64,000 nucleotides of DNA, from assembly GCF_014192515.1 (NCBI RefSeq), contig NZ_JACHYB010000002.1, positions 310,001 to 374,000 of the forward strand, given 5' to 3'. The stretch comes from Microbacter margulisiae (GTDB lineage Bacteria; Bacteroidota; Bacteroidia; Bacteroidales; Paludibacteraceae). Within the stretch, counting starts at the first letter, position 1; the number at the start of each line of letters is the position of its first letter. Below are positions 54,772-62,504 of the stretch, in pieces. A model generated the notes under the pieces. That model saw only the letters and a list, made by a program, of their open reading frames with translations. It was not told the origin of the DNA and did no database searches. Made by a program: the position numbers and the translations under genes.

Positions 54772-55551
54772 ATGAATATCCATAAAATAATCCATTTATT
54801 TCTTTTATTTTTAGCCGGTATATTGATCTCATGCCAGCAAGTAATTGATTTAAAGCTAAACACATCATCATCCCAAATAGTGATCCAAGGAAATATATAC
54901 GATCTTACTGTACCAGATACTGTACACATTTCACAATCGGTAAATTTCGATTCAACCAATGTATTTCCAGCTGTGTCAGGTGCTATCGTAACTATAAATG
55001 ATAATATCGGCAATACAGATTCTCTTAAAGAAATTTTCCCGGGCACATATATTACTTCATTCATCAAAGGCATTCCGGGAAATACATACACGCTTCAAGT
55101 AGAAATTAAAGGGAAACGCTATTCTGCCACCTCAACCATGCCCTATCCTGTAGCAATCGATTCTGTATATTTTGAAAAGAGTATAATTGAGAATGACAAG
55201 CAAATTGCAGTAGAGTTCACAGATCCAGCTAATATTGAAAACTTTTATCGTATTATCGAATTCGTCAACCAAGGACAGTTAGACAATTTTTTTGTAACCA
55301 GCGATCAACTGAATGACGGAGGAAAAATAATTTATCGAATATGGAATGATAACCAAAGATTAACCTCAGGAAAAAACATCACCATTTGGCTGGAATCTAT
55401 CGACGAAAATATGTATAATTATTTTCGGGCAGCTGCCTCTAACGGAAGGCAAATTATTGCACCCGCCAATCCGGTTTCCAACATCAGCAATGGAGCATTA
55501 GGATATTTCAGCGCATGCTCAATCCGTAATAAAAGAATCGTAGTTCCCTGA
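54772..55551 (+). CDS. DUF4249 lipoprotein
   Basis: 259 residues from ATG 54772, 5 nt after the receptor gene; the longer frame from 54679 overlaps the receptor and is rejected. A lipoprotein signal ends in the lipobox GILISC (Cys at about 21), then VIDLKLNTSSSQIVIQGNIYD, the typical DUF4249 opening. The C-terminal GYFSACSIRNKRIVV is also typical. It is presumably the surface partner of the receptor. Its last 33 nt overlap the 3' end of the convergent C_GCAxxG_C_C gene. Confidence 0.85.
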   Translation: MNIHKIIHLFLLFLAGILISCQQVIDLKLNTSSSQIVIQGNIYDLTVPDTVHISQSVNFDSTNVFPAVSGAIVTINDNIGNTDSLKEIFPGTYITSFIKGIPGNTYTLQVEIKGKRYSATSTMPYPVAIDSVYFEKSIIENDKQIAVEFTDPANIENFYRIIEFVNQGQLDNFFVTSDQLNDGGKIIYRIWNDNQRLTSGKNITIWLESIDENMYNYFRAAASNGRQIIAPANPVSNISNGALGYFSACSIRNKRIVVP

Positions 55552-56016
55552 TGCATTCATCAGTTCTTTGCCCACGATTACAGCAGCTGCTTCCACAAAA
55601 CGGGCACAAGGTCTCGAAGCATAATAATCAGCAGTTCGATCAGAAGGCACATGTGATTCATGATGTTTGATCGCCAGTAAATCACGACAAATAATTGTAC
55701 CAAATTGATCTTTAAAGGCATTTGCAGTTCGTTGCACGGCAGCATAATTGGCAGTTTTCGTAACTTTTTGATGTGGATCAACTGCAGAATAATGCAATCC
55801 TAAAATCATAAATATTCCACTGACTGCACCACAGACCTCGCGCAACCGCCCCATACCGCCACCAAAAGAGCCAGATAAGCGTTTAGTCAATTCCACATCC
55901 ACATCAAAAACATCGGCATAAGTCATAAACACAGCTTGTGCACAATTATAACCTGCGATAAAATTAGCTACTGCCTGACGTTTTCGTTGTTCAACATCAA
56001 TATCTATTTTTGCCAT
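55519..56016 (-). CDS. C_GCAxxG_C_C family protein
   Basis: A 165-residue protein of the C_GCAxxG_C_C family, thought to be redox- or metal-related. Conserved cysteines: GYNCAQAV near the N-terminus, FGGGMGRLREVCGAVSGIFM in the middle, then IICRDLL and RPCARFVEAA. It starts directly after the stop of the binding-protein gene with no gap, so both are one unit. Shares 33 nt at its 3' end with the opposite DUF4249 gene. Function is not established. Confidence 0.85.
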   Translation of the reverse strand: MAKIDIDVEQRKRQAVANFIAGYNCAQAVFMTYADVFDVDVELTKRLSGSFGGGMGRLREVCGAVSGIFMILGLHYSAVDPHQKVTKTANYAAVQRTANAFKDQFGTIICRDLLAIKHHESHVPSDRTADYYASRPCARFVEAAAVIVGKELMNASGNYDSFITD

Positions 56017-57207
56017 TTATTCCTTTAACTTTAATACATATATCAACGGTTGATGGGGCAATAAAGCCGGATGCAAAACCCGAATATAATCTCGCAGTAA
56101 TATATCAGGATGTATCACCCCACTTTCCCAAAAGTCGTTGCCCCCCAACGAAGTTGTTCTGCCGTTTAAACTATATACTTCCTTATTTCTAAATGCTTTA
56201 AATAATTGATAACGAGGATCGCTATTTTGAAGAGTAGTTAAACTGTTGGACGAACAATTCAACCATACATCAGCATCTTTAAAATACTCCAGCGCTTGCT
56301 CAAAATTCAGAGGAATACTTCCAGTCGTCGTGTCATTACTAAAGTAATAATTACATTTAGCATCAGCCAAAAATTGTCCCATATAACCTGTCCCACTTGG
56401 AACATACCACGTTCCCTTAAAATTATTTCCCACCAATACCGTCGGAGTGTGTTGTGCTTTATGTGCCAATTGCTTCAATGCCATATAATTCTTTGTCAAT
56501 GAATTAAAAATAGAGTCTGCCATATGCCCTTTTTGAAAAAATGCAGCTATAAATTTAATCCATTCTGCTCTCCCCAACGGGGTTGATTCCATCCACTCAT
56601 TTTCATAAACAATTGGAACCCCCGCTTGGATTAGTTGATCAGCTGCAACGTTTACTTGGTTATAATTCGTCATAAGCACTAATTGCGGATGCAATTTCAG
56701 GATTTTCTCAATATTCAAATGCAAAGGGTCACCCAAATCAATCATTTTCCCTTGTAAACTCAGCTGTTGAAAAGCAGAGCTATACACCAACTCCGGTGAA
56801 GCCATACCAGTAAGAGCAGATAACTGATGTAAAGCTTCCAAAAAAGCTATATGTGTACACGAAGTCGCAGCTAAAGAATGCACAGGAACAAGAATAGTTG
56901 ATCGGGCATCAGGAGTATGAATGTCACGACGGGATACAAGATAATATACAGCCTCAATCTCACTTTTCCTCCAAGGATTAAACACTGTCAACCGGGTGTA
57001 GTTTGAAAAATAATCGATAGCAAAACCGTGAGCATATTGAATCACAGCAGAAGAGTCAGATTGAGAGGATTCTGCAGATGATGGACCAGAATGTGAATGA
57101 CATGAAATAAATAAAATGGCTATGAAAACTAGCCAGACAGGAGCTTTTGAATAAGCCAAAACAGTATCAACAAATCGCCTTCCCATAGTAAATGCAAAAG
57201 TAGCCAT
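56017..57207 (-). CDS. TroA-like periplasmic substrate-binding lipoprotein
   Basis: About 396 residues; ATG at 57207 or 57186. A hydrophobic stretch ends in LFISC, a lipobox, so it is a lipoprotein. The mature part fits class III ABC binding proteins for siderophores, haem or cobalamin (BtuF/FepB type): VPVHSLAATSCTHIAFLEAL, NIEKILKLHPQLVLM, LIQAGVPIVYENEWME, TPLGRAEWIKFIAAFFQK, and LNCSSNSLTTLQNSD. No permease or ATPase gene is next to it. A minus-strand TACTTTTG overlaps the first ATG, which slightly favours 57186. Cargo unknown. Confidence 0.85.
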   Translation of the reverse strand: MATFAFTMGRRFVDTVLAYSKAPVWLVFIAILFISCHSHSGPSSAESSQSDSSAVIQYAHGFAIDYFSNYTRLTVFNPWRKSEIEAVYYLVSRRDIHTPDARSTILVPVHSLAATSCTHIAFLEALHQLSALTGMASPELVYSSAFQQLSLQGKMIDLGDPLHLNIEKILKLHPQLVLMTNYNQVNVAADQLIQAGVPIVYENEWMESTPLGRAEWIKFIAAFFQKGHMADSIFNSLTKNYMALKQLAHKAQHTPTVLVGNNFKGTWYVPSGTGYMGQFLADAKCNYYFSNDTTTGSIPLNFEQALEYFKDADVWLNCSSNSLTTLQNSDPRYQLFKAFRNKEVYSLNGRTTSLGGNDFWESGVIHPDILLRDYIRVLHPALLPHQPLIYVLKLKE

Positions 57208-57278
57208 AATTCATCAAACAGAAAGAAAAATTCAGCTTAAGGCCTCAATAAAAGACAACGAATAATTGAAAAAAATCA

Positions 57279-57286
57279 TACCTTTG
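57279..57286 (+). promoter_or_regulatory. -7 element of thyA
   Basis: TACCTTTG with a predicted transcription start near 57293. It makes the in-frame ATG at 57294 almost leaderless and supports the ATG at 57369 as the real start. Confidence 0.5.
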
Positions 57287-57368
57287 TAAAAAAATGAATG
57301 AACCAACTATTATTCGCAATCAATTGCCTATAAAAGAGTTGTGGAATAATCAATTCATAATCATCCTC

Positions 57369-58163
57369 ATGCAACAATATCTTGATTTACTGCAGCATGT
57401 ACTCAACGAAGGAGTTCACAAAGAAGACCGTACAGGGACAGGCACGTTAAGCGTTTTTGGCTATCAAATGAGATTTCGATTAGATGAAGGATTCCCTTTA
57501 CTCACTACAAAAAAACTACATACAAAGTCAATTATACATGAGCTACTGTGGTTTTTACAGGGAAGTACAAATGTGCATTATTTGCAGGAGAATGGTGTGA
57601 AAATTTGGAACGAATGGGCTGATGAACAAGGTGAGTTAGGCCCGATCTATGGATATCAATGGCGTTCATGGCCTGATTATGACGGAGGACATATCGATCA
57701 GATCAGCCAAGCTATTGAGATGATCAAGCATAATCCTGATTCACGCCGTATTATTGTAAGCGCTTGGAATGTAGCAGATTTACCTAAGATGCACTTGCCG
57801 CCTTGTCACGCTTTTTTTCAATTTTATGTAGCCAACGGAAAATTAAGTTTGCAGCTATATCAACGAAGCGCTGACATCTTTCTTGGGGTGCCTTTCAACA
57901 TAGCTTCCTACGCTTTATTACTGGAAATGATGGCACAGGTGACTGGTCTGAAAGCTGGAGAATTTGTACATACATTAGGAGATGCTCATATTTACACAAA
58001 TCACCTGGATCAAGTCAAATTACAGCTTACACGCGAACCCCGCCCTTTACCAAGATTAAAAATAAATTCAGCCAAAACAAATATGTTCGATTTTGTTTTT
58101 GAAGACATTACCATTGAAAATTACAATCCTCATCCTCATATTAAAGGGGATATTGCAGTTTGA
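57369..58163 (+). CDS. thyA: Thymidylate synthase
   Basis: Methylates dUMP to dTMP with methylene-tetrahydrofolate. From ATG 57369 ([12 protein letters not shown]) it has 264 residues, the same as E. coli ThyA, and the catalytic cysteine falls at C146 in [11 protein letters not shown]. Other blocks: [63 protein letters not shown] and DAHIYTNH. The 25 extra residues of the longer frame do not belong to the family. dihydrofolate reductase is not adjacent. Confidence 0.97.
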   Translation: MQQYLDLLQHVLNEGVHKEDRTGTGTLSVFGYQMRFRLDEGFPLLTTKKLHTKSIIHELLWFLQGSTNVHYLQENGVKIWNEWADEQGELGPIYGYQWRSWPDYDGGHIDQISQAIEMIKHNPDSRRIIVSAWNVADLPKMHLPPCHAFFQFYVANGKLSLQLYQRSADIFLGVPFNIASYALLLEMMAQVTGLKAGEFVHTLGDAHIYTNHLDQVKLQLTREPRPLPRLKINSAKTNMFDFVFEDITIENYNPHPHIKGDIAV

Positions 58164-58223
58164 AAATTATTTTTGACAGGTTTCAGACTATAATATATCA
58201 ATTCTTCAATAAAAACATTCAAT

Positions 58224-58937
58224 ATGAAAATATCTACTTCTCTGATGGGTATAAAAAAGCAAATTCCCAATTCTATCACAAGTGGCAATTTGTTTGCAGG
58301 ATGCATTGCAACATACGCCGGATTTGATGGACAATATGATGTTGCTGCTTTGTTTATCATCATTGCAGCTATACTTGATTTTTTTGACGGTTTTGCCGCC
58401 CGCATGCTTCATGCTTATTCGCCTATGGGTAAAGAACTCGATTCGTTAGCTGATGTTGTCAGTTTCGGAGTAGCACCATCGGCAATGGTATTTTCGGTAA
58501 TGTCTGACACATTTCCGGTCCAGTGGCATTTTCTCAGCTTTGCAGCTTTCTTTATTGCTGTTTTTTCTGCATTACGGTTGGCAAAATTCAACCTTGACGA
58601 ACGACAAGGAAGTATATTTATAGGATTGCCCACGCCAGCAAATGCCATTTTCTGGGCATCTTTCGTTGTAGCTTCAAGCAACTTATTTACTTCTTTGCAT
58701 TGGAAATTTTTTTTGGTGCTGATTGCTGTATTTTGTTACCTCCTTCTAGCCGAGATTCCCATGTTTTCTTTAAAAATGAAAAGTTGGAAATGGAAGGATA
58801 ACCGCACTCGATACATTTATCTCATTCTGGCTTCTCTAATTCTCATTAGTTCACGCTTTAACGCCGGAGCTTTATCTATTATCATTGTCCTCTATATTGC
58901 ATTCTCAATAGTAGCCTTTTACCGAAAAAAACAATAA
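58224..58937 (+). CDS. pssA: CDP-diacylglycerol-serine O-phosphatidyltransferase
   Basis: Makes phosphatidylserine, precursor of phosphatidylethanolamine. A 237-residue membrane protein with the CDP-alcohol phosphatidyltransferase motif D-G-x2-A-R-x8-G-x3-D-x3-D, here DGFAARMLHAYSPMGKELDS followed by LAD. About seven membrane segments. Follows thyA by 60 nt on the same strand. Confidence 0.93.
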   Translation: MKISTSLMGIKKQIPNSITSGNLFAGCIATYAGFDGQYDVAALFIIIAAILDFFDGFAARMLHAYSPMGKELDSLADVVSFGVAPSAMVFSVMSDTFPVQWHFLSFAAFFIAVFSALRLAKFNLDERQGSIFIGLPTPANAIFWASFVVASSNLFTSLHWKFFLVLIAVFCYLLLAEIPMFSLKMKSWKWKDNRTRYIYLILASLILISSRFNAGALSIIIVLYIAFSIVAFYRKKQ

Positions 58938-58938
58938 A

Positions 58939-58974
58939 ACCTTATTGTAATAAATCGATTCAATAGGGCTTCGT
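58939..58974 (+). terminator. Possible pssA terminator
   Basis: Stem CCTTATTG / CAATAGGG (one T-G pair, 58939-58946 and 58960-58967) followed a few bases later by a run of T, just after the pssA stop. Confidence 0.45.
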
Positions 58975-59051
58975 TTTTTTAAAAATAAATTGTACTTTTA
59001 ACGCCGCAATCAAGCTACATTCTTCATCAATAATTATAAACTAAAATCTCT

Positions 59052-60332
59052 ATGAACACAAAACAAAAAAGTTATGCATTGCCAATAGCAATGATGTTTG
59101 CGCTCTTTTTTATGATTTCGTTTGTGACCGGATTTCCTAATCCGCTAGGAGTCATAGTTCGGCACCAATTTGGTGCATCCAATTTTCTATCTTCGTTAGG
59201 CAACGCTGCCAATTTCATCGCTTATGCTTTCATGGGAATCCCAGCAGGTATATTATTGGAAAAAGTTGGATACAAAAAAACCGCTTTATTAGCTATTATT
59301 GTTGGATTTACTGGCGTTGCCATTCAATTTATATCCGGCCAGATAGGAAGTTTCTTCGTTTACCTAATGGGTGCTTTCATCTCCGGATTTTCGATGTGTA
59401 TGCTGAATACAGTTGTTAATCCCATGCTGAATACGCTTGGTGGCGGAGGAAAAAAAGGGAATCAATTAATCCAGTTTGGAGGATCCATTAATTCTATTGG
59501 AGCGACTATTGTTCCAGTTCTTGTTGGATATTTAATTGGAAATGTTGCTACAGCTACCATTAAAGATGCAAATCCAGCACTATTTATTGCGATGGGTATC
59601 TTTGCTTTGGCCTTCTTTGTATTATTTTTTGTTGATATTCCCGAGCCACACATGATAAACAAGAAAGAAAAAAAGCAACCCAACCAGCATAGCGCGCTGT
59701 CATTTCGTCATTTTATTTTAGGAATCATCGCTATATTCGTGTATGTTGGAGTTGAAGTCGGAATTCCCAATACAACTAATTTGTTTATGACCAGTTCCGG
59801 AGATGGTGGCTTAAACATTAGTGCTATTATTGCCGGAACAGTTGTTGGTACTTACTGGTTCTTAATGTTGATTGGTCGATTGACAGGAGCTTCAATGGGC
59901 GCAAAGATATCCTCAAGAGCTATGCTTGCATTCGCAGCTTCATTAGCAATCATATTTTTATTAATTGCTATTTTCAGCCCTGTCACAACAACGGTAAAAA
60001 TGCCGGTATTCCGTTCTGACATCTCATTTGGACTTGCTGAAGTACCTATCAGTGTAATGTTTTTAATTTTGGTAGGAATATGTACTTCTGTAATGTGGGG
60101 AAGCATTTTTAATCTCGCCGTGGAAGGATTAGGAAAATACACCGCCATGGCTTCCGGTATTTTTATGGTTATGGTATGTGGAGGAGGTATTTTGCCGATG
60201 ATACAAGGATTTATAGCTGATAAATTTGGATATATCTCTAGTTATTGGGTCATTGTTGTCGGAGTCGCTTACATTCTTTTCTTTGCACTGATAGGAAGTA
60301 AAAACGTAAATAAAGATATACCAGTTGAATAA
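59052..60332 (+). CDS. Sugar MFS transporter (FucP-like)
   Basis: A 426-residue major facilitator protein with about 12 membrane segments. The N-terminal half shows FFMISFVTGFPNPLGVIVRHQFGASN and MGIPAGILLEKVGYKKTALLAI (motif A); a charged cytoplasmic loop (about 195-212) separates the halves. It resembles FHS/FucP-type sugar:H+ symporters common in Bacteroidetes. The ROK kinase gene follows (20 nt after the stop), so the pair imports and phosphorylates a hexose, probably glucose. Confidence 0.88.
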   Translation: MNTKQKSYALPIAMMFALFFMISFVTGFPNPLGVIVRHQFGASNFLSSLGNAANFIAYAFMGIPAGILLEKVGYKKTALLAIIVGFTGVAIQFISGQIGSFFVYLMGAFISGFSMCMLNTVVNPMLNTLGGGGKKGNQLIQFGGSINSIGATIVPVLVGYLIGNVATATIKDANPALFIAMGIFALAFFVLFFVDIPEPHMINKKEKKQPNQHSALSFRHFILGIIAIFVYVGVEVGIPNTTNLFMTSSGDGGLNISAIIAGTVVGTYWFLMLIGRLTGASMGAKISSRAMLAFAASLAIIFLLIAIFSPVTTTVKMPVFRSDISFGLAEVPISVMFLILVGICTSVMWGSIFNLAVEGLGKYTAMASGIFMVMVCGGGILPMIQGFIADKFGYISSYWVIVVGVAYILFFALIGSKNVNKDIPVE

Positions 60333-60351
60333 ATCAATAAATCATTTTATC

Positions 60352-61314
60352 ATGGATAAACCTTATGTTATAGGAATTGATATGGGCGGTACAAACACTG
60401 CATGTGGTATTGTAGATGCTCGCGGAGAAGTTTTACGCAGAGGTGCAATACAAACGCAAAAGTATACCGAAGCTGATCAATATATAAATGAATTACACAA
60501 AGCATTAATGCCGCTTATTGAAGAAGTAGGAGGCATCGATAAAATCAAGGGCATTGGAATGGGTGCTCCAAACGGCAATTATTATACTGGCAATGTAGAA
60601 TTTGCCCCTAATCTACCGTGGAAAGGAGTTATTCCATTTGCAGGGATGCTACATGCAAAATTTGGAGTTCCTGCAGCCTTAACAAATGATGCTAACGCCG
60701 CAGCAATTGGAGAAATGACCTATGGAGCTGCACGTGGCATGAAAGATTTTATCATGATTACGTTAGGAACCGGCGTCGGCAGCGGTATTGTAGTAAATGG
60801 GCAATTAGTGTATGGACATGATGGTTTTGCTGGAGAATTAGGGCATACAACTATCGTACGTAATAATGGCCGCCAATGCGGATGTGGCAAGACGGGTTGT
60901 CTTGAAACATATACTTCGGCAACAGGTGTTGCCCGCACTGCACGTGAAATGCTGGATATCAAAAAAGAAGATAGCCTTTTGCGGAATATTCCGGTAGAAA
61001 GCATTACATCAAAAGATGTGTATGAAGCTGCTATCAAAGAGGATGCTATTGCAAAAGAGATCTTTGAATATACTGGTCGTATGTTGGGAGAAGCATTTGC
61101 TGATTTTGTAGCCTTTAGCGCACCTCAGGCAATTGTAATTTTCGGAGGATTGTCAAAAGCTGGAGACCTCATCATGAATCCAATTCGTGAACATATGGAA
61201 AAAAATCTCTTGCCAATCTGGAAAGGGAAAATCCAACTTCTTTTCTCCGCATTAAATGAGGCTGACGCTGCCATCTTGGGAGCTAGCGCTTTAGCTTGGG
61301 AATTAAAAAACTAA
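60352..61314 (+). CDS. ROK family sugar kinase (glucokinase-like)
   Basis: 320 residues from ATG 60352 (MDKPYVIGIDMGGTNTACGI). ATP site GIDMGGTNT at the N-terminus, LTNDANAAAIGEMTYGA, ITLGTGVGSGIVVNG, GFAGELGHTTI (catalytic region) and the zinc motif CGCGKTGCLETYTSATGV, all typical of ROK sugar kinases. Substrate likely glucose from context with the sugar transporter. The frame from 60325 overlaps the transporter stop and adds nine residues; I prefer 60352. Confidence 0.93.
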   Translation: MDKPYVIGIDMGGTNTACGIVDARGEVLRRGAIQTQKYTEADQYINELHKALMPLIEEVGGIDKIKGIGMGAPNGNYYTGNVEFAPNLPWKGVIPFAGMLHAKFGVPAALTNDANAAAIGEMTYGAARGMKDFIMITLGTGVGSGIVVNGQLVYGHDGFAGELGHTTIVRNNGRQCGCGKTGCLETYTSATGVARTAREMLDIKKEDSLLRNIPVESITSKDVYEAAIKEDAIAKEIFEYTGRMLGEAFADFVAFSAPQAIVIFGGLSKAGDLIMNPIREHMEKNLLPIWKGKIQLLFSALNEADAAILGASALAWELKN

Positions 61315-61333
61315 TGTTGTTTATAAAGTAATC

Positions 61334-61369
61334 AAACAGTCTGTAAGCACATAAGCTTACAGGCTGTTT
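61334..61369 (+). terminator. Terminator after the ROK kinase gene
   Basis: A 15-bp stem AAACAGTCTGTAAGC / GCTTACAGGCTGTTT (one T-G pair) with a 6-nt loop, followed by a T-rich stretch. Confidence 0.75.
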
Positions 61370-61395
61370 CCGTTTATTCCTTTGTATTTATACCA

Positions 61396-61719
61396 ATGAA
61401 ACAGGACAATCGATTATCATGGGCTATTATTCTGATTTTTTTTGGTTTATTGTTTTTGGGAGAACATTTAAATATCTTTCCTGCATTTGTCCGTAATTTT
61501 CTGTTTGACTTTCGAAACTATCCTTTTTATGCAGGAATCATTTTTTTACTAACCAATAAAAATCATGCTATCGGCATCATTTTACTTATTATCGGAATTT
61601 TATTCCGACTATCAGATATCATTCGTTTTACTCAAAATATTTCAGAATATATCTGGCCAAGTCTCTTAATAATAGCCGGAGTAGTGCTTCTTATAGGAGC
61701 AAAACACAGGAAAAGATAA
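61396..61719 (+). CDS. Small membrane protein (LiaF/LiaI-like region)
   Basis: A 107-residue protein with about four short membrane segments (about 9-26, 40-54, 56-70, 83-100). The pattern LSWAIILIFFGLLFLGEHLNIFP and SLLIIAGVVLLIGAK near the end resembles the LiaI/LiaF-like transmembrane region seen in many small membrane proteins. Function unknown. 8 nt before the DUF2520 gene, so likely cotranscribed. Confidence 0.75.
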   Translation: MKQDNRLSWAIILIFFGLLFLGEHLNIFPAFVRNFLFDFRNYPFYAGIIFLLTNKNHAIGIILLIIGILFRLSDIIRFTQNISEYIWPSLLIIAGVVLLIGAKHRKR

Positions 61720-61727
61720 ATATTGCC

Positions 61728-62504
61728 ATGAATATAGTATGTATAGGGGCAGGAAATGTTGGCTGGCATTTGGCAAGTCATTTGGCAGAAGCTGACTTTA
61801 CGATATCGCAGGTCGTAAGTAGGACTATGGATCATGCACATAAGTTGGGACAACTGGTCAATGCACCATATACAACAAGCATGTCGGAAGTTTTTCCTGG
61901 TGCAGATATATACCTTTATGCAGTACCCGACCATCAATTATCGTCTGTTATAGCTCAGAATCCTATTAAAACAGGAATTCATTGCCATACGGCAGGCAGT
62001 TTATCGATGGATATTTTCGCAGAACATGTAGAAAACTACGGAGTATTTTATCCTTTACAAACGTTCTCAAAGCAAAAACAAGTTGATTTTCATGACATTC
62101 CAATCCTAATTGAAGCCAATAACAAACACAATCTGCATCTTCTGCAGAAAATGGCTTCGCATTTAAGTAATAATATTTTGCTGACTACCTTTCAGCAACG
62201 TCAACAACTACATCTTGCAGCAGTTTTTGCCTGCAATTTTAGTAATAATCTTTTTACTATTGCTGATCAACTACTGAAGGGAGCAAACCTACCTTTTGAT
62301 CTTTTATTGCCTTTAATACGTGAAACTGTAGAAAAAGCTGCTATTCTCACTCCTGAAACTGCTCAAACCGGACCTGCTGCCCGTAAAGATACGGATGTCA
62401 TAGAAATGCATCTGACAATGCTGGAAAACGACAAACAATTGCAAACACTGTATCGTTTACTTACTGACAATATTTTAAAAAATAAGGCTACCGTTAGCAA
62501 GTAG
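61728..62504 (+). CDS. Rossmann-fold and DUF2520 domain protein
   Basis: A 258-residue protein: N-terminal NAD(P)-binding Rossmann domain (about 1-130; IVCIGAGNVGWHLASHL, YLYAVPDHQL, HTAGSLSMDIF) and C-terminal DUF2520 helical domain (about 135-255; QQLHLAAVFACNFSNNLF, TGPAARKDTDVIEMHL). It resembles ketopantoate reductase- or F420-linked reductase-like enzymes; substrate unknown. Its stop overlaps the stop of dnaE by 11 nt. Confidence 0.88.
   Translation: MNIVCIGAGNVGWHLASHLAEADFTISQVVSRTMDHAHKLGQLVNAPYTTSMSEVFPGADIYLYAVPDHQLSSVIAQNPIKTGIHCHTAGSLSMDIFAEHVENYGVFYPLQTFSKQKQVDFHDIPILIEANNKHNLHLLQKMASHLSNNILLTTFQQRQQLHLAAVFACNFSNNLFTIADQLLKGANLPFDLLLPLIRETVEKAAILTPETAQTGPAARKDTDVIEMHLTMLENDKQLQTLYRLLTDNILKNKATVSK

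Noticed and set aside
57294..57368. N-terminal 25-residue extension of ThyA
   Set aside because: The start at 57369 gives 264 residues with the catalytic cysteine at 146, equal to E. coli; the extension would begin right at the predicted transcription start.
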